From: JBEKTY01 sp049515555
Lineage (GTDB): Bacteria > Planctomycetota > Planctomycetia > Pirellulales > Thermoguttaceae
Direction of reading: 5' to 3'
DNA length: 31,513 bases
Assembly: GCA_049515555.1 (NCBI GenBank)
Contig: JBEKTY010000095.1
Span: forward strand, 1-31,513
Part shown: positions 23,672 to 31,482 of the stretch, piece by piece
Layout: each line of letters begins with the position of its first letter
Numbering within the stretch: the first letter of the stretch is position 1
Notes under the pieces: model-generated
The model's database searches: none
Told to the model about the DNA's origin: nothing
What the model saw: the letters and a program-made list of their open reading frames with translations, nothing else
Program-made: the position numbers and the translations under genes

Positions 23672-24673
23672 CTAAGCCGGGGCCGGCTCGACGGCCCGGC
23701 GAATGGCGTGCAGGTTGGCCGCCGGCACCGCGGCCGGATCGTACGTGCAGCCGGGGGCGATCAGCATCGGCCGCTGGCCGGCCTGGGCCAGGGCGTCGAG
23801 CACTTGCCGCCGGCAGTCGTCCGGCGTGCCGCTCGGCATGGTCCGCAGATTGTCCACGCCGGCGCACGGCGCCGGCCGAACCCGGCTGGCGACGGCGGCG
23901 ATGGCCGGCCCGCCCAGCCGGTCGGCCCAGTGCAGCACCTGCGCCGGGTAGGCGGCGAAGCGGTCGAAATCCAGGGCCGTGCCGCAGACGTGCAGCACGT
24001 TGAAGCGCCCCGCCGCAGCGGCGGCGAGGATCTTCAGATCGCCCGGCCTGACCAGCCGGTCGTACACGCCGGGGCCATTGTCGGCCGAATCGACCCAGTC
24101 GTCGCGGACGGAGAGGTACACGCCGTCGGCGCCGGCGGCCAGGCAGCCTCGGGCGAAATTGGCCAGCGACTGGGCGATCACGTCCAGGGCCCGGGCCAGG
24201 GCCTCGGGGGCGGTCCGCAGCAGGCCCGACATGGCCGCATCGCGCGGGTCGGCGGCCGGCTCGAGGCGGGGCGGGCCGTGCACGTCCTGGTCCGGCCCGG
24301 TGAGCCGCCGCAGCGTGCTCCAGGCGTTGAAGATCGTGGTGGTCATCCGCAGCCGGCCGGCCAGTCGCCCTCTGAGGGCCCGCAGCAGCTCCAGTTGCCG
24401 CCCGAAGCCGTCCTCGTCGCCCGCCAGCACCGTCAGCCGCTCCAGGTCGCTCGGCTGGCTGAACACGCCGTCGGGCGGGGCGGCGGCGGGGTAGCGGTTG
24501 TCGTTCATCACCTTTAGGAAGTCGAGGTCGTAGGTTTCCACGTGCCGCAGGTGGGCTTCCAGGGCCGCGGGCCCCGCCACTTCACCGGGGCCGAAATGAT
24601 ACCAGAACGACACCGGCGGCCGGTCCGGCCGGCGGCCCTCGACCACGGCGCTGACACGCTCGATCTTGTCCAT
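23672..24673 (-). CDS. Uroporphyrinogen decarboxylase-family protein (function unclear)
   Basis: The 333-residue product has the TIM-barrel fold signs of the URO-D / methyltransferase superfamily: DKIERVSAVVEGRRPDRPPVSFWYHFGPGE at the N-terminus, DLDFLKVMNDNRYP, then GADGVYLSVRD, LHVCGTALD and a C-terminal APGCTYDP. The superfamily includes heme-pathway decarboxylases and corrinoid or methionine-type methyltransferases. The arginine-rich start of true HemE is not obvious, so I do not name it hemE. I chose ATG 24673 (GGAG nine bases upstream); a GTG at 24694 is possible. It lies 98 bases after the DUF362 gene, with a hairpin repeat in between. Confidence 0.75.
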   Translation of the reverse strand: MDKIERVSAVVEGRRPDRPPVSFWYHFGPGEVAGPAALEAHLRHVETYDLDFLKVMNDNRYPAAAPPDGVFSQPSDLERLTVLAGDEDGFGRQLELLRALRGRLAGRLRMTTTIFNAWSTLRRLTGPDQDVHGPPRLEPAADPRDAAMSGLLRTAPEALARALDVIAQSLANFARGCLAAGADGVYLSVRDDWVDSADNGPGVYDRLVRPGDLKILAAAAAGRFNVLHVCGTALDFDRFAAYPAQVLHWADRLGGPAIAAVASRVRPAPCAGVDNLRTMPSGTPDDCRRQVLDALAQAGQRPMLIAPGCTYDPAAVPAANLHAIRRAVEPAPA

Positions 24674-24699
24674 GGCTGGCTGCTCCGCCTTCACCTGGT

Positions 24700-24743
24700 T
24701 CCCCTCACCCTAACCCTCTCCCGGAGGGAGAGGGGACCGGGCA
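24700..24743. repeat. Hairpin repeat, family E
   Basis: CCCCTCACCCTAACCCTCTC followed by CCGGAGGGAGAGGGGACCGG and GCA. Matches the copy at 7581-7622 including the ACCGGGCA tail. It fills the gap between the DUF362 and UroD-family genes. Confidence 0.8.
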
Positions 24744-24770
24744 TCCGTAATTTGCACGAGTCCGGTTATT

Positions 24771-26021
24771 CTACGCTCTCAGGCCGGCCGCGGCGCTGGG
24801 GTAGCACCAGGCGGTGGGCAGGTCCAGCGTGATCCGCTTGGGGTTGAAGGGGAACACGGCCTGCGCCAGCGGCAGGCCCAGGCATTCGATCCGCTTGGGA
24901 TCGGCCGTGCCCACGCCCATTCGCTCCAGCAACAGCAGGTGATTGTCGCCGGGGAAGGGGAACTGCCGGTGCGGCGTCCGGGGGTCGTAGCCCATCACGG
25001 CCGTGGCGATGGCGTCGGTGGTAACCACGTTGCGGCCGGCAAGGAGGACCTGGGGCCGCAGCGGCTGGAGGTGCTCGACCCACGGGCCCTCGCCCCCGCG
25101 GATCGTCTCGATGCCGTCGATAATGGCCAGATCGACCGGCCGGACGCCCACCAGATCGGCGGTGACCCGCGGCACGCGATACCGCCAGTCGGCCGGCAGC
25201 CGGTGGGCCAGCTCGGCGGGCACGCCGGCGGGCACCCGCCGCTTGCCGTTGTGCAGGATGTCGGCCCGATTGCTGAGCGAGTCTTCGTTGGGGGCATCGC
25301 TGCCGTAAAGCGAAATGGGCGAGATGCCGAACAGGTTCTTCGCGCACATCGTCACCCCGGCGGCGGTATGATCTTTGAGCTTGGCCAGCGAGACGAAGAC
25401 GTCGGTTTTTTCGTAGCGCGCGTTGAGGTCGTAGGCGGGAAAGACGAACCCGCCCCAGGGGACGCTGAGGCGGGCGTAGGCCGGCCACCGCCCCTGGTTG
25501 CGCGTATCCTCGAATTGCACCCGCTGCCCGCCGGCCGCACAAATCGCCGCCACGTCCCAGCCGCCGCCGGTCAGCACGTCCTCCGGGCGCTTCGTCGAGT
25601 ACTGGCTCTCGACCAGCACGATCTGCCGGGCCCCGGCGTCGGCCAGCGCCCCGCAGACCGCGGCCACCAGGTTGGGATGCACGTGGTAGGTGCGGTAGCC
25701 GGGCAGGCCGCAGGCCGTCCCCGGCCCACCGGTCACGTTGATCTTCACCGTGACCGTCTTGCCGCCGACCAGCTTCTGGATCCCGCCGATGAGGTCCAGG
25801 CCGCGGTCGAGCGTGCGGCGCAACAACCCCGGCTCGTAGGACTGGCAGCGCTGGAGGGCCACCGGCAGGCTCGGGGCCCGGGCCGACTGATCGGGCGGCA
25901 GATAGGGTTCCGCTGGGCCGGGCTCCGCCGCCGGAAGCCGCGGCAGCCCTCGGCCCACCCAGCAGGCGGCCGTCCCCAATCCCCACGTCAATACGTCCCG
26001 CCGATTGAACGATTCTCGCAT
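24771..26021 (-). CDS. Tat-exported DUF362 domain protein
   Basis: The 416-residue product has a twin-arginine-like N-terminus (NRRDVLTWGLGTAACWVG) and is probably exported folded. The body is DUF362: VTVKINVTGGPGT, HPNLVAAVCGALADAGARQI, VFVSLAKLKDHTAAGVTMCAKNLFGISP, DLAIIDGIETIRGGEGPW and TTDAIATAVMGYDPR. The family is often found with iron-sulfur clusters; no cluster motif is obvious here, and the role is unknown. ATG 26021 follows AAGGAG at nine bases, with a TATAAT box 32 bases upstream. It may be co-transcribed with the UroD-family gene. Confidence 0.8.
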   Translation of the reverse strand: MRESFNRRDVLTWGLGTAACWVGRGLPRLPAAEPGPAEPYLPPDQSARAPSLPVALQRCQSYEPGLLRRTLDRGLDLIGGIQKLVGGKTVTVKINVTGGPGTACGLPGYRTYHVHPNLVAAVCGALADAGARQIVLVESQYSTKRPEDVLTGGGWDVAAICAAGGQRVQFEDTRNQGRWPAYARLSVPWGGFVFPAYDLNARYEKTDVFVSLAKLKDHTAAGVTMCAKNLFGISPISLYGSDAPNEDSLSNRADILHNGKRRVPAGVPAELAHRLPADWRYRVPRVTADLVGVRPVDLAIIDGIETIRGGEGPWVEHLQPLRPQVLLAGRNVVTTDAIATAVMGYDPRTPHRQFPFPGDNHLLLLERMGVGTADPKRIECLGLPLAQAVFPFNPKRITLDLPTAWCYPSAAAGLRA

Positions 26022-26052
26022 GCTTCGCGGCTCCTTATTGGGTCCTGCGCTT

Positions 26053-26058
26053 ATTATA
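26053..26058 (-). promoter_or_regulatory. -10 box of the DUF362 gene
   Basis: A perfect TATAAT on the minus strand, 32 bases before the ATG at 26021. The -35 region at 17 bases (TCCCTT) is a poor match. Confidence 0.45.
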
Positions 26059-26111
26059 GGGAACGAGGGCCACCGAAGGGAGCCCGCTGCCTCGCGCGCC
26101 CGAGGCGCTGA

Positions 26112-26172
26112 GTGCCACTGCTGGCTTGTCCGGCAGTGTGAGAGGCACTGCTGGACAAGCCAGCAGTGGCAC
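26112..26172. repeat. Inverted repeat, family B
   Basis: GTGCCACTGCTGGCTTGTCC and GGACAAGCCAGCAGTGGCAC: perfect 20-base arms, with CAGTG/CACTG units inside. It lies between the SDR-SCP2 gene end and the DUF362 start. A near copy lies at 30207. Confidence 0.85.
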
Positions 26173-26183
26173 CAGCGTTGCGG

Positions 26184-27662
26184 CTAGGCGAGGTTCGGCA
26201 CGCGCTCGGTGGCGGCGGCCTGGAGCAGGGCCTCCAGGCGTTCCGGCTCGAGCCCGTTGCCCTCGATGTGGACGTGGCCCCGGCGAACCGCCTGCCGCAC
26301 GGTGAGCTGGCGGCGGACGAGCTGCTGGAACGTTTTCGAGTTGAGGTGGTAGACAGCCGTGGCCCGCGTACTGACGCCGTCGTCGGCCGCGACAAGCTGT
26401 CCGTCCTCGACGAGCAGCTCCCACTGGCCCCCGCCGGGGCCGTTGACCTGCAAGCCGAGGTGCGCCCGGCGGCGGGCCGGCTGGTCCAGCGCCTCCCGCG
26501 CCCGCAGCAGGTCGCTCATGTGGCCGTGCACGTCGAACTCGGGCATGAGCTTCGGCTGGCGCTGGCGGCCGAAGTTCGAATCGATGGCGTACTTCGCCAG
26601 GCGGACCATCGCCGCCCGGTCCAGCGTGGGGCAGAGCAGGTGCGGCGCCGCCCGTGCCGTGCTGGTGCGGTCGAACTGCGGATCGTCCCGCCAGTACGCC
26701 CCGTAGATCACCATCTGCTCGCGGAAGGTCCGCTCGAACCAGTCGCCGTCGCAGGTCCAGTCGGTGGGCGAAGTGGCATACGGTGAATAGGCTTCGATCG
26801 CCTCTTGCATCGCCGCCGCCATCTCGGCCACCCGGGCCGGCTCCGGCGACGTGAGGTGGTAGGTCTGTCCGTGGTGTTCGGGGCGGCCGTGGATGTAGCT
26901 CATCACGGCGGAGACCCAATCGACGGGCACGAAATTCTTCCGCTCGTGGCCCTGCAGTCCCAGGCAATTGGCCAACGGGGCGCCGCCCGTGGCGCCGGGA
27001 AGCACCTTGCCGGCCATGGCGTGGGCCAGTTTCAGCGGCGTGTAAAAGCCGTGGAAGGTGGTCGTGAAGCCGGTCTCCGAGTCGCCCACGATGATGCTCG
27101 GCCGGTAAATGGTGGGCGGATCGAGGAAGTCGGCCGCGCGGACCATCAATTCCGCCTGCAGCTTGCTCTTCTCGTAGGCGTTTCCCGGGGTCTGGCCCAG
27201 GTCGACCTCGCTTTCCAGGACCAAGCCTTCGCGCAGCCCGCAAACGTAGGCCGTCGACACGTAATGGAACTGGCGGATTCCCGCATAGCGGCAGAGGTCC
27301 AGCATCCGTCGCGTGCCCTCGACGTTGGAGAGGAAGGGCTCGCCGTCGCCGTCCACGCCGCGGAAGACCAGGCTGGCGGCATTGTGGACCACGGCCTTGC
27401 AATGCCCCCGGATCCACTGCAGGCTCTGGCCGTCCAGTCCCAAATCGGCCTGCGTCAGGTCGCTTTCCAGAACCACGCACCGCGGCAGAGTCCGGCCCAG
27501 CACCTGTTCCCAATGCCGCAGCAGGCTCTCGATCCGCTGCCGCGCCGACTCGGCTTTGGACGGCCGGGCCAACACCGCCATGCGATGTCCGGACAGCAGG
27601 CAGTCGCGAAGGAAGTACGATCCCAGCAGCCCGGTGGCGCCCGTAAGAAGATGGTACACCAT
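26184..27662 (-). CDS. SDR / thioester reductase-like protein fused to an SCP2 domain
   Basis: The 492-residue product begins with the NAD(P)-binding TGATGLLGSYF (7-17), and has YVSTAYVCG (S136) and AYEKSK (Y163, K167), the SDR catalytic set. TIYRPSIIVGDSETG and FHGFYTPLKLAHA point to the fatty-acyl/thioester reductase branch (NAD_binding_4 type), which reduces acyl-CoA or acyl-carrier-protein thioesters to aldehydes or alcohols. Residues about 395-490 (VNGPGGGQWELLVEDGQ, then FQQLVRRQLTVRQAVRRGHV) look like an SCP2 sterol/lipid-binding domain. No carrier protein or adenylation domain is seen. The start ATG 27662 has only a weak ribosome site. It is divergent from the condensation-domain gene. 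Confidence 0.8.
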   Translation of the reverse strand: MVYHLLTGATGLLGSYFLRDCLLSGHRMAVLARPSKAESARQRIESLLRHWEQVLGRTLPRCVVLESDLTQADLGLDGQSLQWIRGHCKAVVHNAASLVFRGVDGDGEPFLSNVEGTRRMLDLCRYAGIRQFHYVSTAYVCGLREGLVLESEVDLGQTPGNAYEKSKLQAELMVRAADFLDPPTIYRPSIIVGDSETGFTTTFHGFYTPLKLAHAMAGKVLPGATGGAPLANCLGLQGHERKNFVPVDWVSAVMSYIHGRPEHHGQTYHLTSPEPARVAEMAAAMQEAIEAYSPYATSPTDWTCDGDWFERTFREQMVIYGAYWRDDPQFDRTSTARAAPHLLCPTLDRAAMVRLAKYAIDSNFGRQRQPKLMPEFDVHGHMSDLLRAREALDQPARRRAHLGLQVNGPGGGQWELLVEDGQLVAADDGVSTRATAVYHLNSKTFQQLVRRQLTVRQAVRRGHVHIEGNGLEPERLEALLQAAATERVPNLA

Positions 27663-28104
27663 GGAAAACCGCTTCTTGCGTTTGTGAAAAAGTGTCCCGG
27701 GCTATGCCGTCTGCCGCGGCCCGACTGCTAATCGCCGCACGCAGCCGCCGCTGCTCCAAACCGGTACCCCCGGCCTGCCGGGCCTCCTCAGGGCGGATCA
27801 CCGCCCAACAAACTACCCAACATTTTGCCCGGAAATGGGCGACGTTGCAACACCCACCGGGCCGGAAATCCGAAAAAACGGGCTCGCTCGGGGACCGAAG
27901 AGCTAGACTTTTCCGTTTCGGCAAGCTGGATTGTTAATCCCCCCGAATGAGAGTGAACCCCCTCTGATGCAAGGCTCAACTCCGCCAACATCGCCGGTTG
28001 GACACGCATGCAACGCGGAGCAGCAAGGCGAGTTTGGTATCGACCAGGGCCGGCCTTGTGGTTAGCATAGGTGCGGACAGAAAGATTTTCTGACTCCCCA
28101 ACTT
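27663..28104. other. Divergent intergenic region with two small hairpins
   Basis: It separates the SDR-SCP2 gene (minus) from the condensation-domain gene (plus), so it should hold both promoters; I could not assign convincing -35/-10 pairs. Two stable hairpins lie at 27791-27806 (GGGCGG, ATCA loop, CCGCCC) and 27827-27840 (GCCC, GGAAAT loop, GGGC). No coding frame is supported. Confidence 0.45.
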
Positions 28105-29457
28105 ATGGTTTGCAGTATGATTCTGCCCCTGCCGCTGGCGCCCTTCGACGAGTACATGCTGCAAGACGACCGCCCGGCCTACCCGATGAGCAGTTTTGCG
28201 CGGCTGCGGTTCTCCGGGCGGATGGATCGGAAGGCGGCCACGGCCGCCTTCGCCACCACCGTCGGGCGGCACCCGCTGCTTTCGGCGATAGTGCGGCGAT
28301 CGGGCCGCCGGTTCGATTTCGTGCCGGCCGAATTCCCTTCTTCCCGGTTTCAATGGTCCGCGGCCCCCGGCGACGGCAGTTTCCCAGCCACCAGAGGGCT
28401 GGACCTGTTCTCGGAGCCCGGCCTGCGGGCATGGGGATTGGAAGAGCCCTCCGGCAGCACGCTGGTCCTCCAGTTCCACCATGCCTGCTGCGACGGCCTT
28501 GCCGTGCTCCAGTTCATCGAGGATTTCCTGGTGAGCTATGCCATGGCGGTGGGCGGGGACGCCGACGGGGCTTCCCGCCCGGCCGCCCTTCGCCCGCTGG
28601 ACGCGCGCCGGCTCCGCAGGCGGTGGGCCTTCGGACTCTCCGCGGCCAAGCTCCTCGCCCTCCTGCCGCGGCAGATGATCGGCCTGCTGGGCGTCGGTCA
28701 GTTCCTCTTACGCCGGCCGGTCTCCCTCATGGCGCAGCACAACCCGGCGGCAGCGGCCGCCTTGCCCCCGAACTATCCCACCGTCGTGACGCGGCGGCTC
28801 GGCCCGGACGAAACCCGGACCCTCGGCGCAGCGGCCGCCCGCGAAGGCGTAACCGTCAACGATCGCCTGATCCGCGACCTGTTCCTCGCCGTGGCCGATT
28901 TCCGGTCGCGGCACGAGCCGCAGGCCAAGCCGGGCTGGTTGCGGTTCTCCGTGCCCATGAACCTCCGCACGCCGGAGGACGACCAGATGCCCGCCGCCAA
29001 CGTGGTGAGCATGATCTTCCTCGACCGCCGCGGCCCCGCTCTGGCCGATCGGGGCCGCCTGTTGACCGGCATTCACGACGAGTTGCAATTGATCAAGCGG
29101 AACCGGCTGGGCCTGACGTTCATCGCCTGCCTGTATGCCTTCCGGATGCTGCCCCACGGGCTGGCCCGCATGACCCAAGGCGACGGCTCGCTGGCGACGT
29201 GCCTGATCTCGAACCTTGGCAATTTCCTGAGCCGCATCCCGCTGCCGAACCGCGCGGGCCGGATCGCGGCCGGGAACCTGCTCCTGGAACACCTGGACAT
29301 CATGCCGCCGCTCCGCCAGGGCATGGCGGCCGCCTTCGTCGCGTTCTTCTACGCCGGCGCGCTGTGCGTCAGCCTGCATTACGACGCCCGGCGGCTGACG
29401 CCCGCCCAGGCCGCCGACTTGCTGGACACCTTCATCGAGCAGTTAAGGTCCCCTTGA
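28105..29457 (+). CDS. Condensation-domain / acyltransferase superfamily protein
   Basis: The 450-residue product has the HHxxxDG active-site motif (HHACCDG, 125-131) of the chloramphenicol-acetyltransferase-like superfamily, which includes NRPS condensation domains, WS/DGAT wax synthases and PapA-type acyltransferases. Other family marks are LAPFDEYML at the start, the basic RFSGRMDRKAATAAFATTVGRHPLL helix region, a segment with SVPMNLR (about 290), and TCLISNLGNF near the C-terminus, where related enzymes carry an SN-G pattern. It is a stand-alone domain, so it probably esterifies or amidates one acyl donor. The start could be ATG 28105 or 28117; neither has a strong ribosome site. Its end overlaps the convergent metallopeptidase gene by 26 bases. 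Confidence 0.8.
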   Translation: MVCSMILPLPLAPFDEYMLQDDRPAYPMSSFARLRFSGRMDRKAATAAFATTVGRHPLLSAIVRRSGRRFDFVPAEFPSSRFQWSAAPGDGSFPATRGLDLFSEPGLRAWGLEEPSGSTLVLQFHHACCDGLAVLQFIEDFLVSYAMAVGGDADGASRPAALRPLDARRLRRRWAFGLSAAKLLALLPRQMIGLLGVGQFLLRRPVSLMAQHNPAAAAALPPNYPTVVTRRLGPDETRTLGAAAAREGVTVNDRLIRDLFLAVADFRSRHEPQAKPGWLRFSVPMNLRTPEDDQMPAANVVSMIFLDRRGPALADRGRLLTGIHDELQLIKRNRLGLTFIACLYAFRMLPHGLARMTQGDGSLATCLISNLGNFLSRIPLPNRAGRIAAGNLLLEHLDIMPPLRQGMAAAFVAFFYAGALCVSLHYDARRLTPAQAADLLDTFIEQLRSP

Positions 29458-30133
29458 ACTCGCTCCACAAGGCGTCCAAATCCTTGCCCGTGTACTGCCG
29501 GAAGAGCGACTCTTCGTACTGGTTCTTGTGGCACGCCGTGTTCAGCTTGCGGACCAGGTCCTTATCGTACTTGGCCACGAGCCAGGCCAGGAAAGCGCCC
29601 GTCGTCTTGTAGCCGTCCTGATAGCGGGCCCGCGCCGGATTCAGCCGCGGCCGCTTCGCCCCCGGCTCGTATACCCAGAATCGCACGTAATCGGCGATCC
29701 CCTCGACCAGCCACGGCGGGTCGTACTTGGGGTACGCCTGGACGACGTGCACCATTTCGTGCACCAGCGCGCCGTAGTCGTCCGGGTGGGCCTTGAACCA
29801 GGCGGCGGTGCAGAAGATCTGATTTCCTGCCGTGCCCGCAATCCCTTTCTTGCTGTTCTTGAAAATCAGCTTGATGTGCCGCGGCAGGGGATAGCTGCTT
29901 GCGCCCAGCGTCTCGACGACCTTCGGGTACCACTGCTCGAGAATCTCCTTGGCCCGCAGACACCAGTCCTTCATTTCCGGGACCTCGGACATATCGAGGT
30001 CCACCTGGATTGCGGGCTTCGCGTCGGCCGGGTCATCCCCGCGGGCGGTGGGAATCCAGGCCGTGGCCAGCCAGCCCGCAGCCGCCAGAACCAGCACCGG
30101 AAGTCTGCTCGACTTCTTCTCTTCGTACCACAT
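29432..30133 (-). CDS. Exported zinc metallopeptidase, basic secretory protein family
   Basis: The 233-residue product has an N-terminal signal segment (KKSSRLPVLVLAAAGWLATA) and the HExxH zinc motif in HEMVHVVQ (125-132), with WLVEGIADYVRFW (141-153), where E144 may be the third zinc ligand. This combination, with ALVHEMVHVVQAY, is typical of the BSP family first seen in plants and also found in bacteria. The substrate is unknown. I chose ATG 30133 (GGAG eight bases upstream); an ATG at 30151 is possible but lacks a site. Confidence 0.75.
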   Translation of the reverse strand: MWYEEKKSSRLPVLVLAAAGWLATAWIPTARGDDPADAKPAIQVDLDMSEVPEMKDWCLRAKEILEQWYPKVVETLGASSYPLPRHIKLIFKNSKKGIAGTAGNQIFCTAAWFKAHPDDYGALVHEMVHVVQAYPKYDPPWLVEGIADYVRFWVYEPGAKRPRLNPARARYQDGYKTTGAFLAWLVAKYDKDLVRKLNTACHKNQYEESLFRQYTGKDLDALWSEFKGTLTAR

Positions 30134-30206
30134 CGCTGGGGCTCCACTCATAAAGTAGGGTGAGGGAAAACGAGTGAGGATACCGCCTCCCCAGCCTTTC
30201 GACGCT

Positions 30207-30271
30207 GGGTGCCACTGCTGGCTTGCCCAGCAGTGCTTTTCACACTGCTGGGCAAGCCAGCAGTGGCACCC
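30207..30271. repeat. Inverted repeat, family B
   Basis: GGGTGCCACTGCTGGCTTGC and GCAAGCCAGCAGTGGCACCC: perfect 20-base arms with an inner CCAGCAGTG/CACTGCTGG pair. It lies just before the stop of the next gene (30278) and is the best B copy in the window. Confidence 0.85.
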
Positions 30272-30277
30272 TACCGC

Positions 30278-31087
30278 CTACAGCTCCCGGCCCGTGGCCG
30301 GGGCTGGGCGGGCCGGCTCGGAAGGGGGCGCGGGCACGGCCTCGGGGGCCGCCGGGCCGGGGGCCAGTAAGGGCTGGCCGGGGTCGGGAATCTCTTCCAG
30401 ACCGGGTTTCGCCGGCGCCGGCAGCCGCTGGGGCGGCGGCGGCGGTGGAACGACCGGCCCCGTCGCGGGACCGTAGGGCAGTGGAAGGGCTCCGCTTTCG
30501 CCCGGCGGCATGGGGATGGTAACAACCGGGGGCACGTTTTCTCCCAGCCCAGACGGCACGCCGCTGCCGGGCCGCCGCGGCCAGGTTGGCGGAGTGGCCG
30601 TCGAGGCCAGTCCCGGCGGCAGCGGCATACCCGGATGCTCGCGCTGCCAGCGCCGCTGGAAGCGCGTGGCGGCGGCCTGGCGGTCGCGCTGCGCGGCGAG
30701 CCATTCGTCGTAGGCCCGCCGCCAATCGCGGTACGAGCGGCGGTCGCCCTGCTGCTTGTACCGCTGTGAGGCGTCCTGGAGGTTCTGCAGGGCCTTGGCC
30801 ACCCGAGCATCGTCGGTTTGCAGGAGACGCCTGAAATCTTCTACCTGTTTATTGTCGCCCGGCGGCAGTGACTTAAGATCATCGGCCGGCTCGTTGTTGC
30901 CCGGCTGCGGCCGTTTAGACTTGTCCAAGTCGCCCGGCTCGGGGCGTGGCTGCCCAAGCAGTTGCCGCAGGCGGCGCAGCGGTTCACGGGGCGGCGGCTG
31001 GTCGGGGTCGTCGGCGCGGCCCGCCGGGGCCACGGCCAGAATGATCGCCGCCCAAACGGTCAGCGCAAGCAGAATGGTCGTTCGCAT
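30278..31087 (-). CDS. Exported proline-rich protein, unknown function
   Basis: The 269-residue product starts at ATG 31087 after GGGAGG. Residues 1-25 (MRTTILLALTVWAAIILAVA, then PAGRADD) form a clear Sec signal. The middle is a charged helical region with many Arg, Gln and Asp (QLLGQPRPEPGDLDKSK; RRLLQTDDARVAKALQNLQD; YRDWRRAYDEWLAAQRDRQA), possibly a coiled coil. The last 100 residues are Pro-rich (PPPPPPQRLPAPAKPG). I recognise no domain. A promoter candidate lies at 31111-31139. Confidence 0.65.
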   Translation of the reverse strand: MRTTILLALTVWAAIILAVAPAGRADDPDQPPPREPLRRLRQLLGQPRPEPGDLDKSKRPQPGNNEPADDLKSLPPGDNKQVEDFRRLLQTDDARVAKALQNLQDASQRYKQQGDRRSYRDWRRAYDEWLAAQRDRQAAATRFQRRWQREHPGMPLPPGLASTATPPTWPRRPGSGVPSGLGENVPPVVTIPMPPGESGALPLPYGPATGPVVPPPPPPQRLPAPAKPGLEEIPDPGQPLLAPGPAAPEAVPAPPSEPARPAPATGREL

Positions 31088-31110
31088 GGCTCACTATCCT
31101 CCCGGCCCAT

Positions 31111-31139
31111 AGTGTAATACTTCGCCCCGGCGGGAGCAA
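31111..31139 (-). promoter_or_regulatory. Possible promoter of the proline-rich protein gene
   Basis: TTGCTC and TACACT on the minus strand with 17-base spacing, 24 bases before the ATG. The -10 box matches four of six positions. Confidence 0.35.
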
Positions 31140-31201
31140 ATGGCTTGGGTGTCGGGTGTCGCGCCTTACGCCTCACACGGACTGGTTTCCAATAGCTTTA
31201 A

Positions 31202-31230
31202 TTGACACCCGCCTTCAGCCAGTCTAAGAT
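31202..31230 (+). promoter_or_regulatory. Promoter of the hicBA module
   Basis: A perfect TTGACA (31202-31207) and TAAGAT (31225-31230, four of six) are spaced by exactly 17 bases, 53 bases before the hicB ATG. This is the best sigma-70 promoter in the window. Confidence 0.6.
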
Positions 31231-31283
31231 TATTTCGTTCGGCAAAGCCCGAGCCAACTGCTCCCCACTGGCGTGCTCTTTCA

Positions 31284-31481
31284 ATGAAGTACCGTGTAGT
31301 TCTTATCGAGAGTGACGAGGGGTTTTCGGTAAGTTGTCCCGCGCTGCCAGGATGCTTTTCGCAGGGCAATACGCGTGCCGAAGCCTTGGAGAACATTCGT
31401 ATTGCCATTCGTGAGTGGCTCGATGCTGAGGAGGCTGAAAAAGAGCATTTCCGCGTCACCGAGGAAGAGGTGATCATCTGA
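31284..31481 (+). CDS. hicB: HicB-family antitoxin
   Basis: The 65-residue product has the HicB signature: YRVVLIESDEGFSVSCPALPGCFSQGNTRAEALENIRIAI (written here in part as DEGFSVSCPALPGC and TRAEALENI). It is the short form without a C-terminal DNA-binding domain. The stop overlaps or abuts the next ATG (31483) by one base gap, the order antitoxin-then-toxin. A strong promoter lies upstream, and I see no ribosome site at the ATG. HicB normally neutralises the HicA RNase. Confidence 0.85.
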   Translation: MKYRVVLIESDEGFSVSCPALPGCFSQGNTRAEALENIRIAIREWLDAEEAEKEHFRVTEEEVII

Positions 31482-31482
31482 G

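Noticed and set aside
26035..27924. Minus-strand 629-residue frame overlapping the SDR-SCP2 gene in another frame
   Set aside because: Pro/Arg/Gly-rich shadow frame without motifs; the SDR frame has the Rossmann and catalytic motifs.
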